From: Floccularia luteovirens
Lineage: Eukaryota; Basidiomycota; Agaricomycetes; Agaricales; Squamanitaceae
Length of the DNA stretch: 64,000 nt
Direction: 5' to 3'
NCBI GenBank assembly: GCA_009739215.1
Contig: VSJF01000007.1
Location: 992,001 to 1,056,000, forward strand
Positions 46,689-64,000 of this stretch are shown piece after piece. The stretch's first letter is position 1. Each line of letters starts with the position of its first letter. The position numbers were made by a program, and so were the translations under genes. A model generated the notes under the pieces. It ran no database searches. It was not told the DNA's origin and saw only the letters and a program-made list of their open reading frames with translations.

Positions 46689-48366
46689 GTTGAATGAGAC
46701 TGTGTAAAAGCGCTCACAACCACTCTAAAAGTTTCAGAGACCCTTATATACTCGGTTTTTCTTTTAATTATCATGCGAAATAGAACATATGAACAATTTT
46801 CTCGATAAGTAAGGATGTCGTGGAAACTTTCTCTTGAAGATATTGAAGGTTTCAAATTGAGATACCAATCATAAGCGAAGGATGATGTTATGGAATAGCC
46901 CATGCTCCCACCCAAATACAGAATCATAACGCCTGGATCCTGTAGTATGGTCCACTTTGCAAAAGGTCAGAGAAAATTTGTCTGTAGTTGCTAATCCGCT
47001 TCTAAAAGTCAGAACTCTTCCCACAACGTAAAAATGATTCTCTCACCATCATCAGATGCAAAATAAGTCATGTGTGCATTATAGATACCGCATTAAACAA
47101 TAATATGCCTCAAGACCGTATGAGTTGGTCGGAATATGTAGTATGAGAGGGTAGAGATAGAGAAGTAACCGCATAGGTCTTCTTGACAAGCGTGAGGTGA
47201 TATCTGGGATAAGAATCAAGCCGAGCTCCGCGCTGAAGTTAGATGTTTCAGTACGGTATTCCCAAATAAAATTAGAAGGAAGTCTTTTACTTTCATGTAA
47301 ACCTCGAATACAGAGGAATTCCTTGATGATAACAAGGTTATTCATTGGACTTTCAGCTCAACGAGAATGTTACGGGAACAAGTAACATATGCATTCGAAG
47401 GAACATTGTTTAGATGTTCAAACCGAAAGGTATGGAATGGATAATATGGTGCTATAAAGAGACTGTGGTGGTATCTCGGATGTCTTTTTGACATCTCACG
47501 TAGATAATGACATATTGATGTAGCGAAAGAGGTGTTTAGGATTACGTTTTGACTCTGGGAAAACCGGTTTCCACGCATGGTCTAACGACAGGAATCGGAG
47601 GAATCTTGGGTTGCGTTGGATGCGAGATTGTACATCAGATTGTGGTCCAGAATCCAAGGATTCGGTCATCTGACGATTTGATGTGAGGTCGTTGGGATGA
47701 TGGGAGACTGTTGGATCACGAGTGTAGGTGCTAAATGTCCCGGTGCACTCTGGACTGTTCTATGGTCCACAATGTGCTGCTAAGGGTTGGCTAAGTGCCT
47801 TAGCGATTACGTACTGCTTGTGGGACTATTTGTAGTTGTGTATTCCGGTAGTTTATGATCCACAAGGTACAATGGAATATACATGATCCTTTCCCCACTC
47901 TTCGGTCGACATATGCACCCACCATTTTGTCACATCGTTTTGTCACCTATTTCTTCAAGCTTAATGGTTTTCTCGAAACTTTGCACATGACCAATTATAC
48001 TATTCTGAATATTTTTTTGGCCAAGATATAACACAGAAATTGACGAATGGTGTCTAAAGTCATGTTTGCGACAGCGGAGTTTGCATTTCCGAGAGACTCG
48101 AGGTGACTGAGTGTCAACCGAATGGCGGAGAGTGGCGTGAGGACTCAATACTAATTATCCAGAATGTAGGTGCATATGTAGATATAGTTGTAACATTGTA
48201 AGAAGTCCTATAGGTACTATTTCAGTCAGTTTCCTAAGCTCGAACTTTTTGAATTTCAAAAACAGGAGCAAGTCTATATTAGAATGGCTACAAGTAGTGC
48301 GTCCGATTACAATCTTGTACATGACTGGATGTATAGTATCATCTCTTTCATAGTTAGTTTATTGCT
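46689..48366. other. Gene-poor 1.7 kb upstream of the laccase
   Basis: The left end holds the laccase promoter. ORFs at 46625-46927, 47079-47345, 47342-47578 and 47930-48148 have no family pattern and no linked exons. The right end is the 3' flank of the ABC transporter gene. No repeat or RNA gene is seen. Confidence 0.4.
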
Positions 48367-54671
<6,305 letters not shown>

Positions 54672-55287
54672 GGTAGAAGGCGAGAGAGTCGAGGAGACCG
54701 ATAAGGTGAAGGGGGAATGTTATAAACACGCGGGACTGAAGCCCCAAAAACCAAATTTAATCTGATAAAGTATTAACGAAGTTAAATTCCCAGCAATAAG
54801 CTTGCCCCAATCCGTGAACTGCCATTGTATGTATCTGGTTCGATAAGGTTGAGCGGCTAGACATCCGGGTGACGGCACTACTATAAGTTGTAATGCGATC
54901 ATGCTGGTCGGACAAAAATTGATGATAAAACGATGACCAAGTGGGATTAAGATGGAATGGTCCTATTTTTGGATTACATTTATGTGTGTGTTCGTATTTG
55001 TTTTAATTTTCTCACAGCCTGTTTTGGTTCGTTTTATGTGTATTTTTGACTGCTTCTCACGGTGGTTCTAATGAGATTGCGATCATTTGTGCAATCACTC
55101 AAACGACATAATCGCTGCTTCTTCCGACCATGAACTGAATTTCTTGAAACACACAAAGTTCCTTACTTGGTCATCGTATTCCATATGATTGGTGCCATGA
55201 GCCCTTAGACATCGCATTTCTTCACCTCCCCACATCACCTTGAGGTCTTCATACACAAGTGCTCTACGGAATCACATTTTCTGCACA
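54672..55287. promoter_or_regulatory. Shared divergent promoter of the ABCC exporter and NIS synthetase genes
   Basis: GATAA(A/G) occurs four times within about 230 bases: 54700-54705, 54764-54769, 54842-54847 and 54924-54929. GATA factors control fungal iron-uptake genes, but also nitrogen genes, so the cluster alone is not proof. The second site is part of a longer consensus match listed separately. No coding sequence is visible. Confidence 0.5.
54760..54768 (+). promoter_or_regulatory. ATCTGATAA, match to the iron-GATA-factor consensus
   Basis: The sequence fits ATC(T/A)GATAA, the site published for the iron-responsive GATA repressors Fep1, SreA and Sre1, with the preferred A in front. 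It lies 89 bases upstream of the exporter start and about 520 upstream of the synthetase start. A 9-mer of this kind is expected about once by chance in 64 kb, so context carries the weight. Confidence 0.45.
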
Positions 55288-57495
55288 ATGTCTACAGTTA
55301 TCGGCGAATCAGCTTCTCTGGCTCCTGCGGAGCGCGCAGCCTTTGCTACAGCTGCTAGACTATTATCGTGTCTAGTCACAGAATCCCTTGCCAGAGCTCT
55401 GTATTTCCCCCTGGCTGGATTTGAGGCTACAGGTGTTGCGATCGTACTGACTGGAGATCTCCCTTTTGACAAGCCAGCCTATGAATCCCATGATCTCCTC
55501 GCTATCGTGCCTTTACGTCATGTTCCCGTTTTCAAGCATGATGGAAATGACCCCCGAGGAATTGACATTGCTCTATTAGATCCCCTGGATATGATGCCAC
55601 TGATATTCGAGGTGTCTACAGTTTCTGTCTCTGCTGAATCTGCCCCAGAATTCAATGTAAGCCCTATAATTTTGCCTCCGTTATCAAATTTGACAAAAAT
55701 AAAGCATACGGAACTCATACATGCAATATTAAACCTACTGTCGGGATCGGGGTGGTCGATCACAGGATCAACACGGCTGTTGTCTCTGAAAAGTCCGCTG
55801 TCAATATGGTCAAAGTACGGAACCAGCAATAATCTTGATCCTGAAGTTTTGCAAGACATACAGGATGAATTCGCTAGCGCAATTAAATGGCAAAGTGCGT
55901 ACCAATCTCAACTGTCAGGTAATGAGCGAATTACTAATGTAATTTCTAGCATATTCGTATGAAAAGCCACCACGAGTTCCCTTGTTTTCATCTCCGAGTA
56001 TTGACTGGGAACAGTCAATTGTTGAAGGGCATCCGACACACCCTGTAAGTCAAATGCGCATAACATGAACCCCAGATCCTCAATCTATCACAGATGCATA
56101 AAACCCGTCGATTCCTTCCTCCTCTTACAGATTTTGAACCGTCTGCTTACGATCTATATCACACAAACTTGAGATTTGTGGCTATTCCGCGAGAAAACTT
56201 GAAAATAACTTATGACTTCGAAACACTTACCTTGCCCGTTCTTAATGCGGCCTCCCTCAAAGCTGGGAAACCCCTAGAAGTTCCGGACAATCACGTCGTG
56301 ATCCCTGTCCACGAACTGCAAGTTGTGCATATAGAGGCCAAGTTTCCAGAAGCGGTTATTTTCCCTCTAGAGTTTAGTCTCCCGTTGTTGGCACAACAAA
56401 GCATCAGGTGAAATATACCTCAATTTTAATTTTTGGTGTGACCTGACAGAATTTTGAATTGAAGGTCGGTATTAGTCCCTGATGCGTATACTGATCTTTC
56501 TCTTAAACTTGGAGTTGGTATCAAGCTCACATCCGCAGTTCGCACCATTTCTCCCGAGTCGGCATACTTAGGGCCCCCGGTTTTCTGCTAAAGTAGTGCC
56601 TGCTTTAACTATGGACCCAACCATTGTCACTGTTGCGAAAGAGCTCGCAAGCATCGTACATAGCAATCCCAATGGAGAAATAGCGAAACACTGTGCTTGT
56701 ATTGTTCGTCAAGCTCACGAAAATACAAGTGAAGATCGCAATGAGCGCTTGATTGTGTGCACTTCTTTGGTAGAAAGTGGACATTCTGGACCTGATGGAC
56801 ACTTGCCAGCGGTCATACGCGTCTTCGACCTTGATACTGAAGAGAAGCGAGTCGAATGGCTCGACAAGTATGTTTTTAACTCGTTTATAGATCATCAATT
56901 CTTAACTCAAACGTAGATTCGTGTCCCTTTTCTTCAAAGCATTCCTGCCATCAGTGCTTCACAACGGTGTCGCTTTCGAATGCCATCCGCAAAACTGTGT
57001 AGCTCGATTCGACATAAACACGAAGGAGTTAAAGGGGTTCATCATCCGTGACTTCGGCGGACTTCGTGTGCATAGAGAAACCTTACGAGCTAGCACCGGT
57101 GTGGAGCTCGACTTCCTTGAAGGTCATTCGATTATTGCAGAAGACCTTGACGATGTGTACACACGCATGTATCACACGGTCTTCCATAACCACCTACAAC
57201 AGCTGATCCGTGTGCTCGGTCTACACTATAATGGACGTGGCTGGGAAATTGTGCGCAACCGCCTTAAGGAGAATATACCCAAGGAGCACCCCCTATATGA
57301 TGCCTGGCTTTCACCGACAAGGAAGACCTTACCTGGCAAATGCTTCCTGCGCATGCGGATGTCGGGAATGTATAGATTCGTACGTCGCACCCTCAGCTGC
57401 ATGTAATTCTTCTCATGCTCATGTTCATGTTCACCTTACAGCATCTCCATGGGCCATTCTCAAACCTTATCCATTATCGCGGTGTTAACTTTTGA
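55288..57495 (+). CDS. IucA/IucC-family NIS siderophore synthetase, copy 1 (one frameshift)
   Basis: IucA/IucC enzymes use ATP to condense carboxylates with amines or alcohols in NRPS-independent siderophore synthesis. The start is MSTVIGESASLAPAERAAFA. Exon 1 has RLLSCLVTESLARALYFPLA. Then come EGHPTHPMHKTRRFLPPLTD, VIPVHELQVVHIEAKFPEAV and GVGIKLTSAVRTISP. Catalytic landmarks are GVAFECHPQNCVARFD and IRDFGGLRVHRETLR, then LGLHYNGRGWEIVRNRLKEN. The last intron leads to FSNLIHYRGVNF and the stop. About six exons, 600 residues. After SAYLGP a C5 run (56574-56578) has one C too many compared with copy 2: the frame meets TAA at 56589, while the next frame continues RFSAKVVPALTMDP. This is either a real lesion or a homopolymer sequencing error. 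The family is mainly bacterial; transfer is possible. Confidence 0.86.
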
Positions 57496-59029
57496 AGGTG
57501 TTGGAATACTTCTGATCGAAATTTTCCCAGTCAAAGATGGTGTTCCTCCATTAATTACCAGCATCCGTTGAAATTGTGAGATAATGATTTGCTGCCATCT
57601 ACATAGTGACTATAAACGTAAAATTTTAAAACAGCCTTGCTCCGATGAACGGACGTATCATGTTCCAAAAGAGCTTAAAAAATATGACGAGTTCTGTACC
57701 CCATTACGATTTTACACTTAGTTCAGCCTTCAGTTGGGTTAATGAATCAAACGGCTCGGTTTAGAGCTTGTAATTTCGAAGGAGTCGCGAAGCATGATGT
57801 AGAAATAATAGAGCATTGCCGGGCCTCCCGGTTCCGCGGATGCTCTCTTGGCGTAACTCGAAACAGTTATGCCAGAAAGCTAGGCTTAACTTTAGCCTCG
57901 ATTTGTGTCGTTCAGAGTCCACCTGATAACTGTAAATCCCATCCATATCGGCTACTTAGCTCAGAAGCAACAAAAAAGTTTCTTTGGACAAGCAACTTCA
58001 CACACCTCCGTGTGAGTCTGTTTCTAAGTTGCTCCATAACACGTTTATGCACTTTCTTTCCCATTACTTCTCCACCACCGGTTGAGTTCGCTGTCAGGAG
58101 CCTGTTCGTTCCTGCAACTACTCCTTCAAGAGGAGCCAACCTAAATAAGCGGACGAGCTCGGCTCTTCTTAGAAGTTCCCACTACCATGGGGCTACTCTC
58201 AAGACAAAGTACAGATGAAAACACACGAAGAAGGAAGGATCGGGGTGCATTATACATCATTCATGACACATAATGGAACTTGATAGGTGTGGTTGTCTTG
58301 TTGTTGAGCCATTCCAGACCATGTTTGACCATAGATCATGAGGTGGGTCGCACTGTAATGGAAAGGTTTGGAATGGTCAATCAAGACGGCAAATAAGTAT
58401 ATTTTATTTTTATAATGAGACCTTTCGGGCCGCATAAGTCCGTAGCTTATCTTGGGAAAGTTTTAAACAATTTCTTATCAGATAAGGGCTCTTGAGATCA
58501 TACACAGACGAACTCGAGCTCCATGATCACAACCACCTTTCGCTGAGCTGATTTGGAACCATCAGTACCTCAAGCGATCTTCTTTTTATGCCCAATACGA
58601 TCGCGATGTTATTCCACGATTGATCCTACAAGCCCGGACCTTATTGAATCCGATATTACAGAACTGCCTGGGACTTTCAGGCAGGTATGACATCCATTTC
58701 AATCTGAATCTCCTTGGGACCTCACTACTTCCAACGTGCAGTCTTTCCTCAGCTTGTCCCGTTTACTACCAGAGCCGACTTCAGCCGAAAACCTCTGGGT
58801 ATCCTTAGATCCCATCTCAATTTCTTTGTAACTAGATCTTCACCCTTGTTGGTTTTACGCACCGTTCATTGGAACCACTCAAATTTCTCCTAACATCACC
58901 ATCACTTCTATTAAGGAAACGACTTCTCAGCAAAGCATTGTATTGTCCCATAATTATCGATGTTCGTCAAATGGTTTAAATACACATATGTGCCCAGCCA
59001 GACTTACCATTACCTCTTAGCAAATCACT
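57496..59029. other. Region between the two NIS synthetase copies
   Basis: A 158-codon plus-strand ORF at 57742-58218 has no recognisable motif, is Cys/Ser/Thr-rich, and has antisense ORFs overlapping it, so I do not count it as a gene. The right part is the presumed promoter of copy 2 and carries the GATA palindrome listed next. Confidence 0.4.
58474..58486. promoter_or_regulatory. CTTATCAGATAAG palindrome containing ATCAGATAA
   Basis: Two inverted GATAAG half-sites share a central A. ATCAGATAA (58477-58485) fits the iron-GATA-factor consensus ATC(T/A)GATAA. It lies about 545 bases upstream of the copy 2 start. Palindromic GATA pairs suit a two-finger GATA repressor; binding is inference. 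Confidence 0.45.
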
Positions 59030-61215
59030 ATGTCCTCAGGCTCCGGACTTCCTCCCTTCCCAACATGCACCATTTGCCGTTATTTCTCGCCTCCTGTCAT
59101 GTCTCGTCACAGAACAATTGCTTCGTGCTTTCTATGTAACTTTACCTGCCTCTGATAAGGCAGCTGGCATCCTAGTGGTTTTGTCTACGCATCTAATGTC
59201 GGAGCAACCTATTCTCAATCGATCCTTGCGATCGAATGATATATTTGTTATTGTACCACTGCATCATCCTCCAGTATTCTGGGGATCCGACATTTATAGG
59301 CACGGTCGCCCCGTCGCTTTGGTCGATCCTCTAGACATGATACCTGCATTCTATGAATTCAATGATTTACAAACGGATGGTTCGCCGCATGTAGGCATAT
59401 TTTCCCATCTCATTACCCATTCCTCAACTTTTTATTCTGAAGGATGATCTCTCCTCACAAATATTGTCCTCCCTCTGTCCTCCTCCTTGGGATCTCGATC
59501 GCAACCGGCAACTCAACAAAACAACCAACCCAGTGGCACTTTGGAGAAAATTTGTAGAAGGTGTCATTATCCAAGACGACCTTCGCGAAGTTATTGAGAA
59601 AGAACTATCGAGCTCCCTTGAGTGGCAACGTGGGTCTCACCTTCTTCACAGCTTGCTTCCTCTGTCCCTAACTCGCGTGCATCAGTGGCAGCGTATGAGA
59701 ATCCGCCGAATTGTCCTTCTCTGTCCAGCCCTCCAATATCCTGGGAACAAAGTCTCGTAGCGGGTCACCCCACTCATCCAGTTCGTTTTTTGATCTTTGT
59801 TCAAATGCGGAAAACTAATTCCCATATGTGTGAATAGATGCACCGAGCGAGAATGCTCGCGGGAGTTCCTGCTGGTTATGACTGGTATCGCCCCCAAATC
59901 CGCTTTGTTCGTGTCCCTCGAGAAAGTCTCGACATATACGGCAGTTTTGAGAAGCATTCCAGGGTGTTAATTGATATCGCAGCGTCTAAAGCTGGGAAAG
60001 GTCATATGCCACGACGCAGCATCAGTGTATATGCCGGTTCATGAACTTCAAATTAATAATGTGACATCAAGATTCAAGGATGTTGAGGTCTTGCCATCAG
60101 ATATCAGTTTACCTGCCCTTGCACAATCGAGCATTCGGTTAGTTATGAGTTTGTTATACTGTAATGACACCCTCTCATCCAGTATGATAGCACTGTCGCG
60201 GTTCCAGACTTGCCTGGGATGGCTCTGAAATTATCAGTGGGAGTGAAGATATCCTCATCCCTTCGAACCATTTCACATCACACAGCCAACTTCGGACCTC
60301 GCTTTTCCTCAGAGGTTGTCCCAAAGCTCGCAATTAATAAAGACATTCTGGCTGTTGAACTAGAACCTGCCAGTGCAATTTATCGCTCGAAGGACGCTAA
60401 TATGGCCAAACACTTCACGGCAGTATTGAGGGAGGAGTACGAACCTAGAGATGGACAGAGTCTTATTGTTGCTGCCGCACTCCTAGAAATGGACCATGCA
60501 AATATTCCTGTGGGCGTCTCAGCTGTGCAGCATATCTTGGGTCTGGACACAGATGAAAAGCGTATTGCTTTCTTGGACAGGTATAAAGACTTCTTGCGCT
60601 ATTATCGATTGTCACTCACGTATATTCAGATACATCGAACTGGCTTGCAAGGCACTTCTCCCTCCCTTGATTTACAATGGCGTTTCTCTGGAAGCCCATG
60701 CACAAAACGTTCTGGCTCGTTTCAATTCAACCACCGGAGAGTTACTAGGCTTCGTTGTACGGGATCTTGGGGGCCTCCGGATACACCCTTCCAACCCTCC
60801 GTGACTCTATTGGTGTCGACTTCCAATTCCTTCCGGGACATTGCGTGGTTACCAGCACTGTGGAAGAAACTTATCCCAAATTTTACCATACCTTCGTTCA
60901 CAACCACATACAGCGCTTGATTAGAGTTCTCGGCCTCCACTACGATGGCCGTGGCTGGGAAATCCTGAGAAAACACATGGAGGCTGTGATCCCCCGTGAA
61001 ACAGGCATCTGGAAGGCTTGGTTAGATTATGACAGTCACAGCGTACCCTCCAAATGTCTCATGCGTATGCGTATGCGGGACTCGTACAGTGAAGTAAGTG
61101 TCACCATCAGTATTCAAATGTTCAACTTGTCTGATGGTTGCATCAGATGGTATACAGTGCATTCCCAAACATGATCCAATTCCGACCCAGCAATAAAAGT
61201 GACGACGTACCATAA
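59030..61215 (+). pseudogene. IucA/IucC-family NIS siderophore synthetase, copy 2, decayed
   Basis: A clear paralog of copy 1 over its full length with matching intron places: RLLSCLVTEQLLRAFYVTLP, ISWEQSLVAGHPTHP, HELQINNVTSRFKDVEVLPS, LSVGVKISSSLRTIS, GVSLEAHAQNVLARFN, VRDLGGLRIH, LGLHYDGRGWEILRKHMEAV, and the last exon MVYSAFPNMIQFRPSNK. The frame is broken at least three times: the ATG at 59030 is one base out of frame with the homologous N-terminus; an extra base lies in 59998-60037; another lies in 60784-60795, which puts a TGA in frame. A fourth shift near 59391-59405 could instead be a new 52-base intron. Homology runs to the last codon, so decay looks recent. The intact HAQN and RDLGG motifs point to a once working enzyme. 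Confidence 0.85.
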
Positions 61216-61543
61216 TACTGCTCAACCAGAACAATTTTTATATATCTATTTGTAAATATGGCATACTTATTTCACTTACTCATGCATTTGAACGTTTCAA
61301 GGTGGCGTTGATAAGAAAAGGGTCAATTTGAGATCGTGACAATTTAGCTATAATTTCTGTATGTTGTGGTGGTTGTCCCTTAAACACGCGATAAACATTG
61401 TTTTGCTGTGTCATGTCAGTTATGACAGTAACCAGACTGGTGCCTTAATATGTTCTCACAGCATCCTCAGTTAGAGTCACCGCTTTGCAGTGAGCAGTGG
61501 AGTTCAAAAGACTTCTCTTTGATGATACTCTATCCAACCCATT
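61216..61543. other. Intergenic region upstream of the C2 gene
   Basis: 328 bases with no coding sequence, holding the promoter of the C2-domain gene and the 3' flank of the copy 2 pseudogene. Confidence 0.4.
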
Positions 61544-63067
61544 ATGTCTGATACACCTATTGGAACCCTCATTGTCGTGGTGCTCAAAGCGAGGAACCTC
61601 AATGACAAACACTCGTTCTACAAGCAAGACGTTTTCGCACAGGTGTCTTTGAATGGTAAGGCTTGCATTCTGTTACTGCAACCTGTTCATACCTTATCCT
61701 TCGGATCTGACCTATGAATTGTCTACAGATACTTCTAAACGAACACATGTTGATGTCAAAGGCGGTCAACACCCGGCCTGGGACGAAGAACTCAGGTTTC
61801 TTGTGACAGGAAATGCAGCAACGAAATATAGAAACCTTGAAGTGTCCTGCTTTGCTAAAGAACCTAGATCTGATGATCTCCTGGGTAAAGGAGTTGTAGA
61901 TATATCAGAAACCCTGAGAACAGGCGAGTTTGACGGTGAATAAACACGTTTTTTTCCACCCCATCCGGCGTCTAACTGCCTCCTTCAGACTGGGTCAGTT
62001 TGGATGTCAATGGAGTATCCAGAGGAGAGGTTTACTTAGAAATGACATACTATGCATCTGCTGCATCTGCCGCCAACAAACTCTCGGTTTCAAGCAATGT
62101 CGGGCTGAATAGACGTCCTTCCAAACTTGCACCTTCAGACCGATTATCTCGCCCGTCTGCACAATCGCCCCCACACCCAATTTCCCCACTTAGTAACCAG
62201 CCAGCCGCTTCAAAACTCAAACCGCAAGGTAGAACAACCCATCAATTTCATAATACCGGGAGTGTTAATTCGCCAACGCTTCAAGCTTCTCCTCCTAGGC
62301 CCCACTCTGATCCAACTTTCAATGTTCCAGAGCTACCCCAACTTCCTGAAGTACAGCAAGCACATGTATCCGTACCCAGTTCTCTAACTCCAGGTACCAA
62401 AGGCTCCCAAGCTCAAAAAAAACAAACCCCAGCTCCAGATATATTGCGGCCAGGGATCCCGAACGTCTCTTTCACTCAAATTCCGCACATTCAATCCGAT
62501 CATATGCGTAGTGCCTCGGCCTCTGCTAGCAATCCCACGACGTTCGGCCATCCATCTAATCATCATCCATTACCTTATGGAACCAATTCTAACACTTCGA
62601 TACCAACATCCCCCCAAAGAAGTCCTGTACCACTTGCTTATATCAATGCGCCATACGTTTTGCCTGCAAATGACCCAATACCTTATAGAACAATGGACAA
62701 TGCTTCGGCGGCGCCCTTGTCCTTCCCTGTCCCGGCGATCTCTCCTGTGCGAGAAACATTCGAGCAGAATACATTATACCATAACCCTGGGCCTGGAAGC
62801 TACACTCCTCCACAACATAATTTAATTGATCGTACTGATCCATACTTGAAGACCAGATATCAATCTCCACTACCACTTCCGCCGGATGCTGCCAGCAAAA
62901 GCCCACCCCTTGGTCTCCAGACTTTACCCAAAGAATCAAACGTTGATGAATACCGAATACAGAAACTTCGATCAGTAGAAGAGGAAGCTAAGCTTCGCAG
63001 GCTACAAGAAGAGAAAGACCGCGAACTCGCGTTCAAATTAGATCGGGAGTTGAACCTGGCGGAGTAA
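61544..63067 (+). CDS. C2-domain protein resembling Inn1/Fic1 ingression proteins
   Basis: The start is MSDTPIGTLIVVVLKARNLN, the first strand of a C2 domain. It continues DKHSFYKQDVFAQVSL, then TSKRTHVDVKGGQHPAWDEE, LEVSCFAKEPRSDDLLGKGV and WVSLDVNGVSRGEVYLEMTY. The rest, about 330 residues, is disordered and rich in Pro and Ser, with many PxxP motifs (for example SPPHPISPLS, TSPQRSPVPL). It ends in a charged coiled-coil-like helix (EEEAKLRRLQEEKDRELAFK). An N-terminal C2 domain plus PxxP tail is the layout of Inn1 and Fic1, which link the contractile ring to septum formation through SH3 partners. Four exons. The assignment to the ingression family is by architecture, so less certain than the domain call. 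Confidence 0.8.
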
Positions 63068-63433
63068 GGTTAGTTGGTGGAGAAGGTCTTTTACCACAAA
63101 CCTTAGTAGCAGGATCAATCCCGGGGCTCGGACGGATTACGATTTGGATGTTGAAACTTCGTTGTCATGATTACCCAGAGTTAACGCACAGATATTCCAA
63201 TGTTTCGGTATGCCCAAGGACATGAACACCAATGAGAGTGTCAACATTTCATTTCATTTACGTTCCCATATAATTTGCCAGATTTGTACTTCAAGTGTAT
63301 TAAATAATCAATGTTTACAGCTGCGGTATCGTACATTGTCCTAGCTAGCTCATTTGCATTACTACTAACTGTCATCTCGTAACGTAGAAACATTTATGTA
63401 GCTTGATTTGAGGTTCCAGTATCCTCATCCGTA
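63068..63433. other. Convergent intergenic region
   Basis: 366 AT-rich bases between the stops of the C2 gene (plus) and the Frag1/DRAM/Sfk1 gene (minus). These are likely 3' UTRs. No gene is seen. Confidence 0.45.
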
Positions 63434-64000
63434 TTAAACTTGTCTCATGTTGTGTGTCCTTACGGCATTCCCACGTCTAGGTGCGCCTCTCCCGTGAATC
63501 GTACCTCCAAGCAATTCACCTTTGTGTATGCCTTTGGATTGCCTGAGGTCATAATAAAATGTAAGCATATATAGTGTAAACCCGAAACCAATTATCCATT
63601 CTAATACCCCTGAGAAAGTATGATATATGTTTCAATAAGCATAGACATAAAATTCGGTGAAATCTTCTTACCTCCAACGTCATTAGCCGTGTAAAGGGTA
63701 ACGATAAAAGCGATTGCAAGTAGGACCAGGATTCCAGCTATTATCGCCTTAGCCATGTACGCGATCTTGAGTGTTCTCACGTAGAGGAAATCTTTGCTTA
63801 TCCACCTGTACTATTTGAGATGTAAGGACCAGATATGTTTGTTGGAAAAAAAAATATTTACGTCTATAACAGTAAAGATAGCACTTAACCCAACTCCAAC
63901 CATAAAAATCAGTAGGAACAACCTATGTAGAGAGGTGTGTCGTTTTGTGTCGAAGACTGATAAGAGAATGAGACCACAACCCCCGATAAATGATCCGATG
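63434..64000 (-). CDS. Frag1/DRAM/Sfk1-family membrane protein, C-terminal part
   Basis: The gene runs off the right edge, so the N-terminus is missing. Three exons are visible: GSFIGGCGLILLSVFDTKRH continuing RLFLLIFMVGVGLSAIFTVI; RWISKDFLYVRTLK with MAKAIIAGILVLLAIAFIVT; and VLEWIIGFGFTLYMLTFYYD with a hydrophilic tail ending RTHNMRQV. The helix spacing and the EWIIGFGFTLYMLTFYYDLR block match the Frag1/DRAM/Sfk1 family (PF10277). Yeast Sfk1 supports PI4-kinase Stt4 at the plasma membrane and lipid asymmetry; DRAM acts in lysosomes. I cannot tell which role applies here. Confidence 0.85.

Noticed and set aside
43682..48366. Idea that the laccase belongs to the siderophore block
   Set aside because: It is separated from the ABC gene by 1.7 kb, shares no promoter with it and is a typical stand-alone lignin-type gene; a ferroxidase role would need different iron-binding residues and a membrane anchor, which are absent.
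57742..58218. 158-codon plus-strand ORF between the two synthetase copies
   Set aside because: No domain, biased Cys/Ser/Thr composition, overlapping antisense ORFs and no linked exons; most likely chance.

Overview
The window is nuclear DNA of a filamentous basidiomycete, most likely an Agaricomycete. The coding genes are cut by many 45-80 base GT-AG introns. Typical members are a laccase, an HsbA-like secreted protein, a P450 with the heme-loop variant common in mushrooms, and single-copy housekeeping genes found across Dikarya. There are no prokaryotic operons, IS elements or CRISPR arrays. Gene models were built by eye from splice signals and family similarity, so internal exon borders are less certain than gene identities.

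Left part (1-17.5 kb): an unidentified exon runs off the left edge. It is followed by VPS51 and an AT-hook/SANT protein (both minus), a DUF1295 membrane reductase (plus), an HsbA-like secreted protein (minus), an orphan ORF (minus), the sterol C5-desaturase ERG3 (plus) and a small unknown protein (minus). A gene-poor stretch of about 3.9 kb leads to a cytochrome P450 (plus) and a small two-helix membrane protein (plus).

Middle (17.5-43 kb): RAE1/GLE2 (minus), a gene-poor 2 kb, a PMC1-type Ca2+-ATPase (minus), an intron-containing tRNA-Arg(CCG), TPS1 (minus), RPP0 (minus), a probable mitochondrial helical-repeat protein (plus), a PF04199 cyclase (minus), a C3HC zinc-finger protein (plus), a DBP6/DDX51 helicase (minus) and a broken or unresolved gene around 41.6-43.2 kb. 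This part is mostly conserved housekeeping: nuclear export, ribosome assembly, calcium and trehalose metabolism.

Right part (43.6-64 kb): a laccase (minus), then the most interesting block. An ABCC exporter (minus) stands head to head with a gene for an IucA/IucC-type NIS siderophore synthetase (plus), and a second, decayed synthetase copy follows in tandem. The shared exporter/synthetase promoter carries several GATAA motifs, one matching the published consensus of fungal iron-responsive GATA repressors. A second match, inside a palindrome, lies upstream of the second copy. I read this as a candidate siderophore synthesis and export locus that is being lost: copy 1 carries one frameshift in a C5 run and copy 2 at least three lesions. 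The window closes with a C2-domain protein resembling Inn1/Fic1 (plus) and the end of a Frag1/DRAM/Sfk1 membrane protein (minus).
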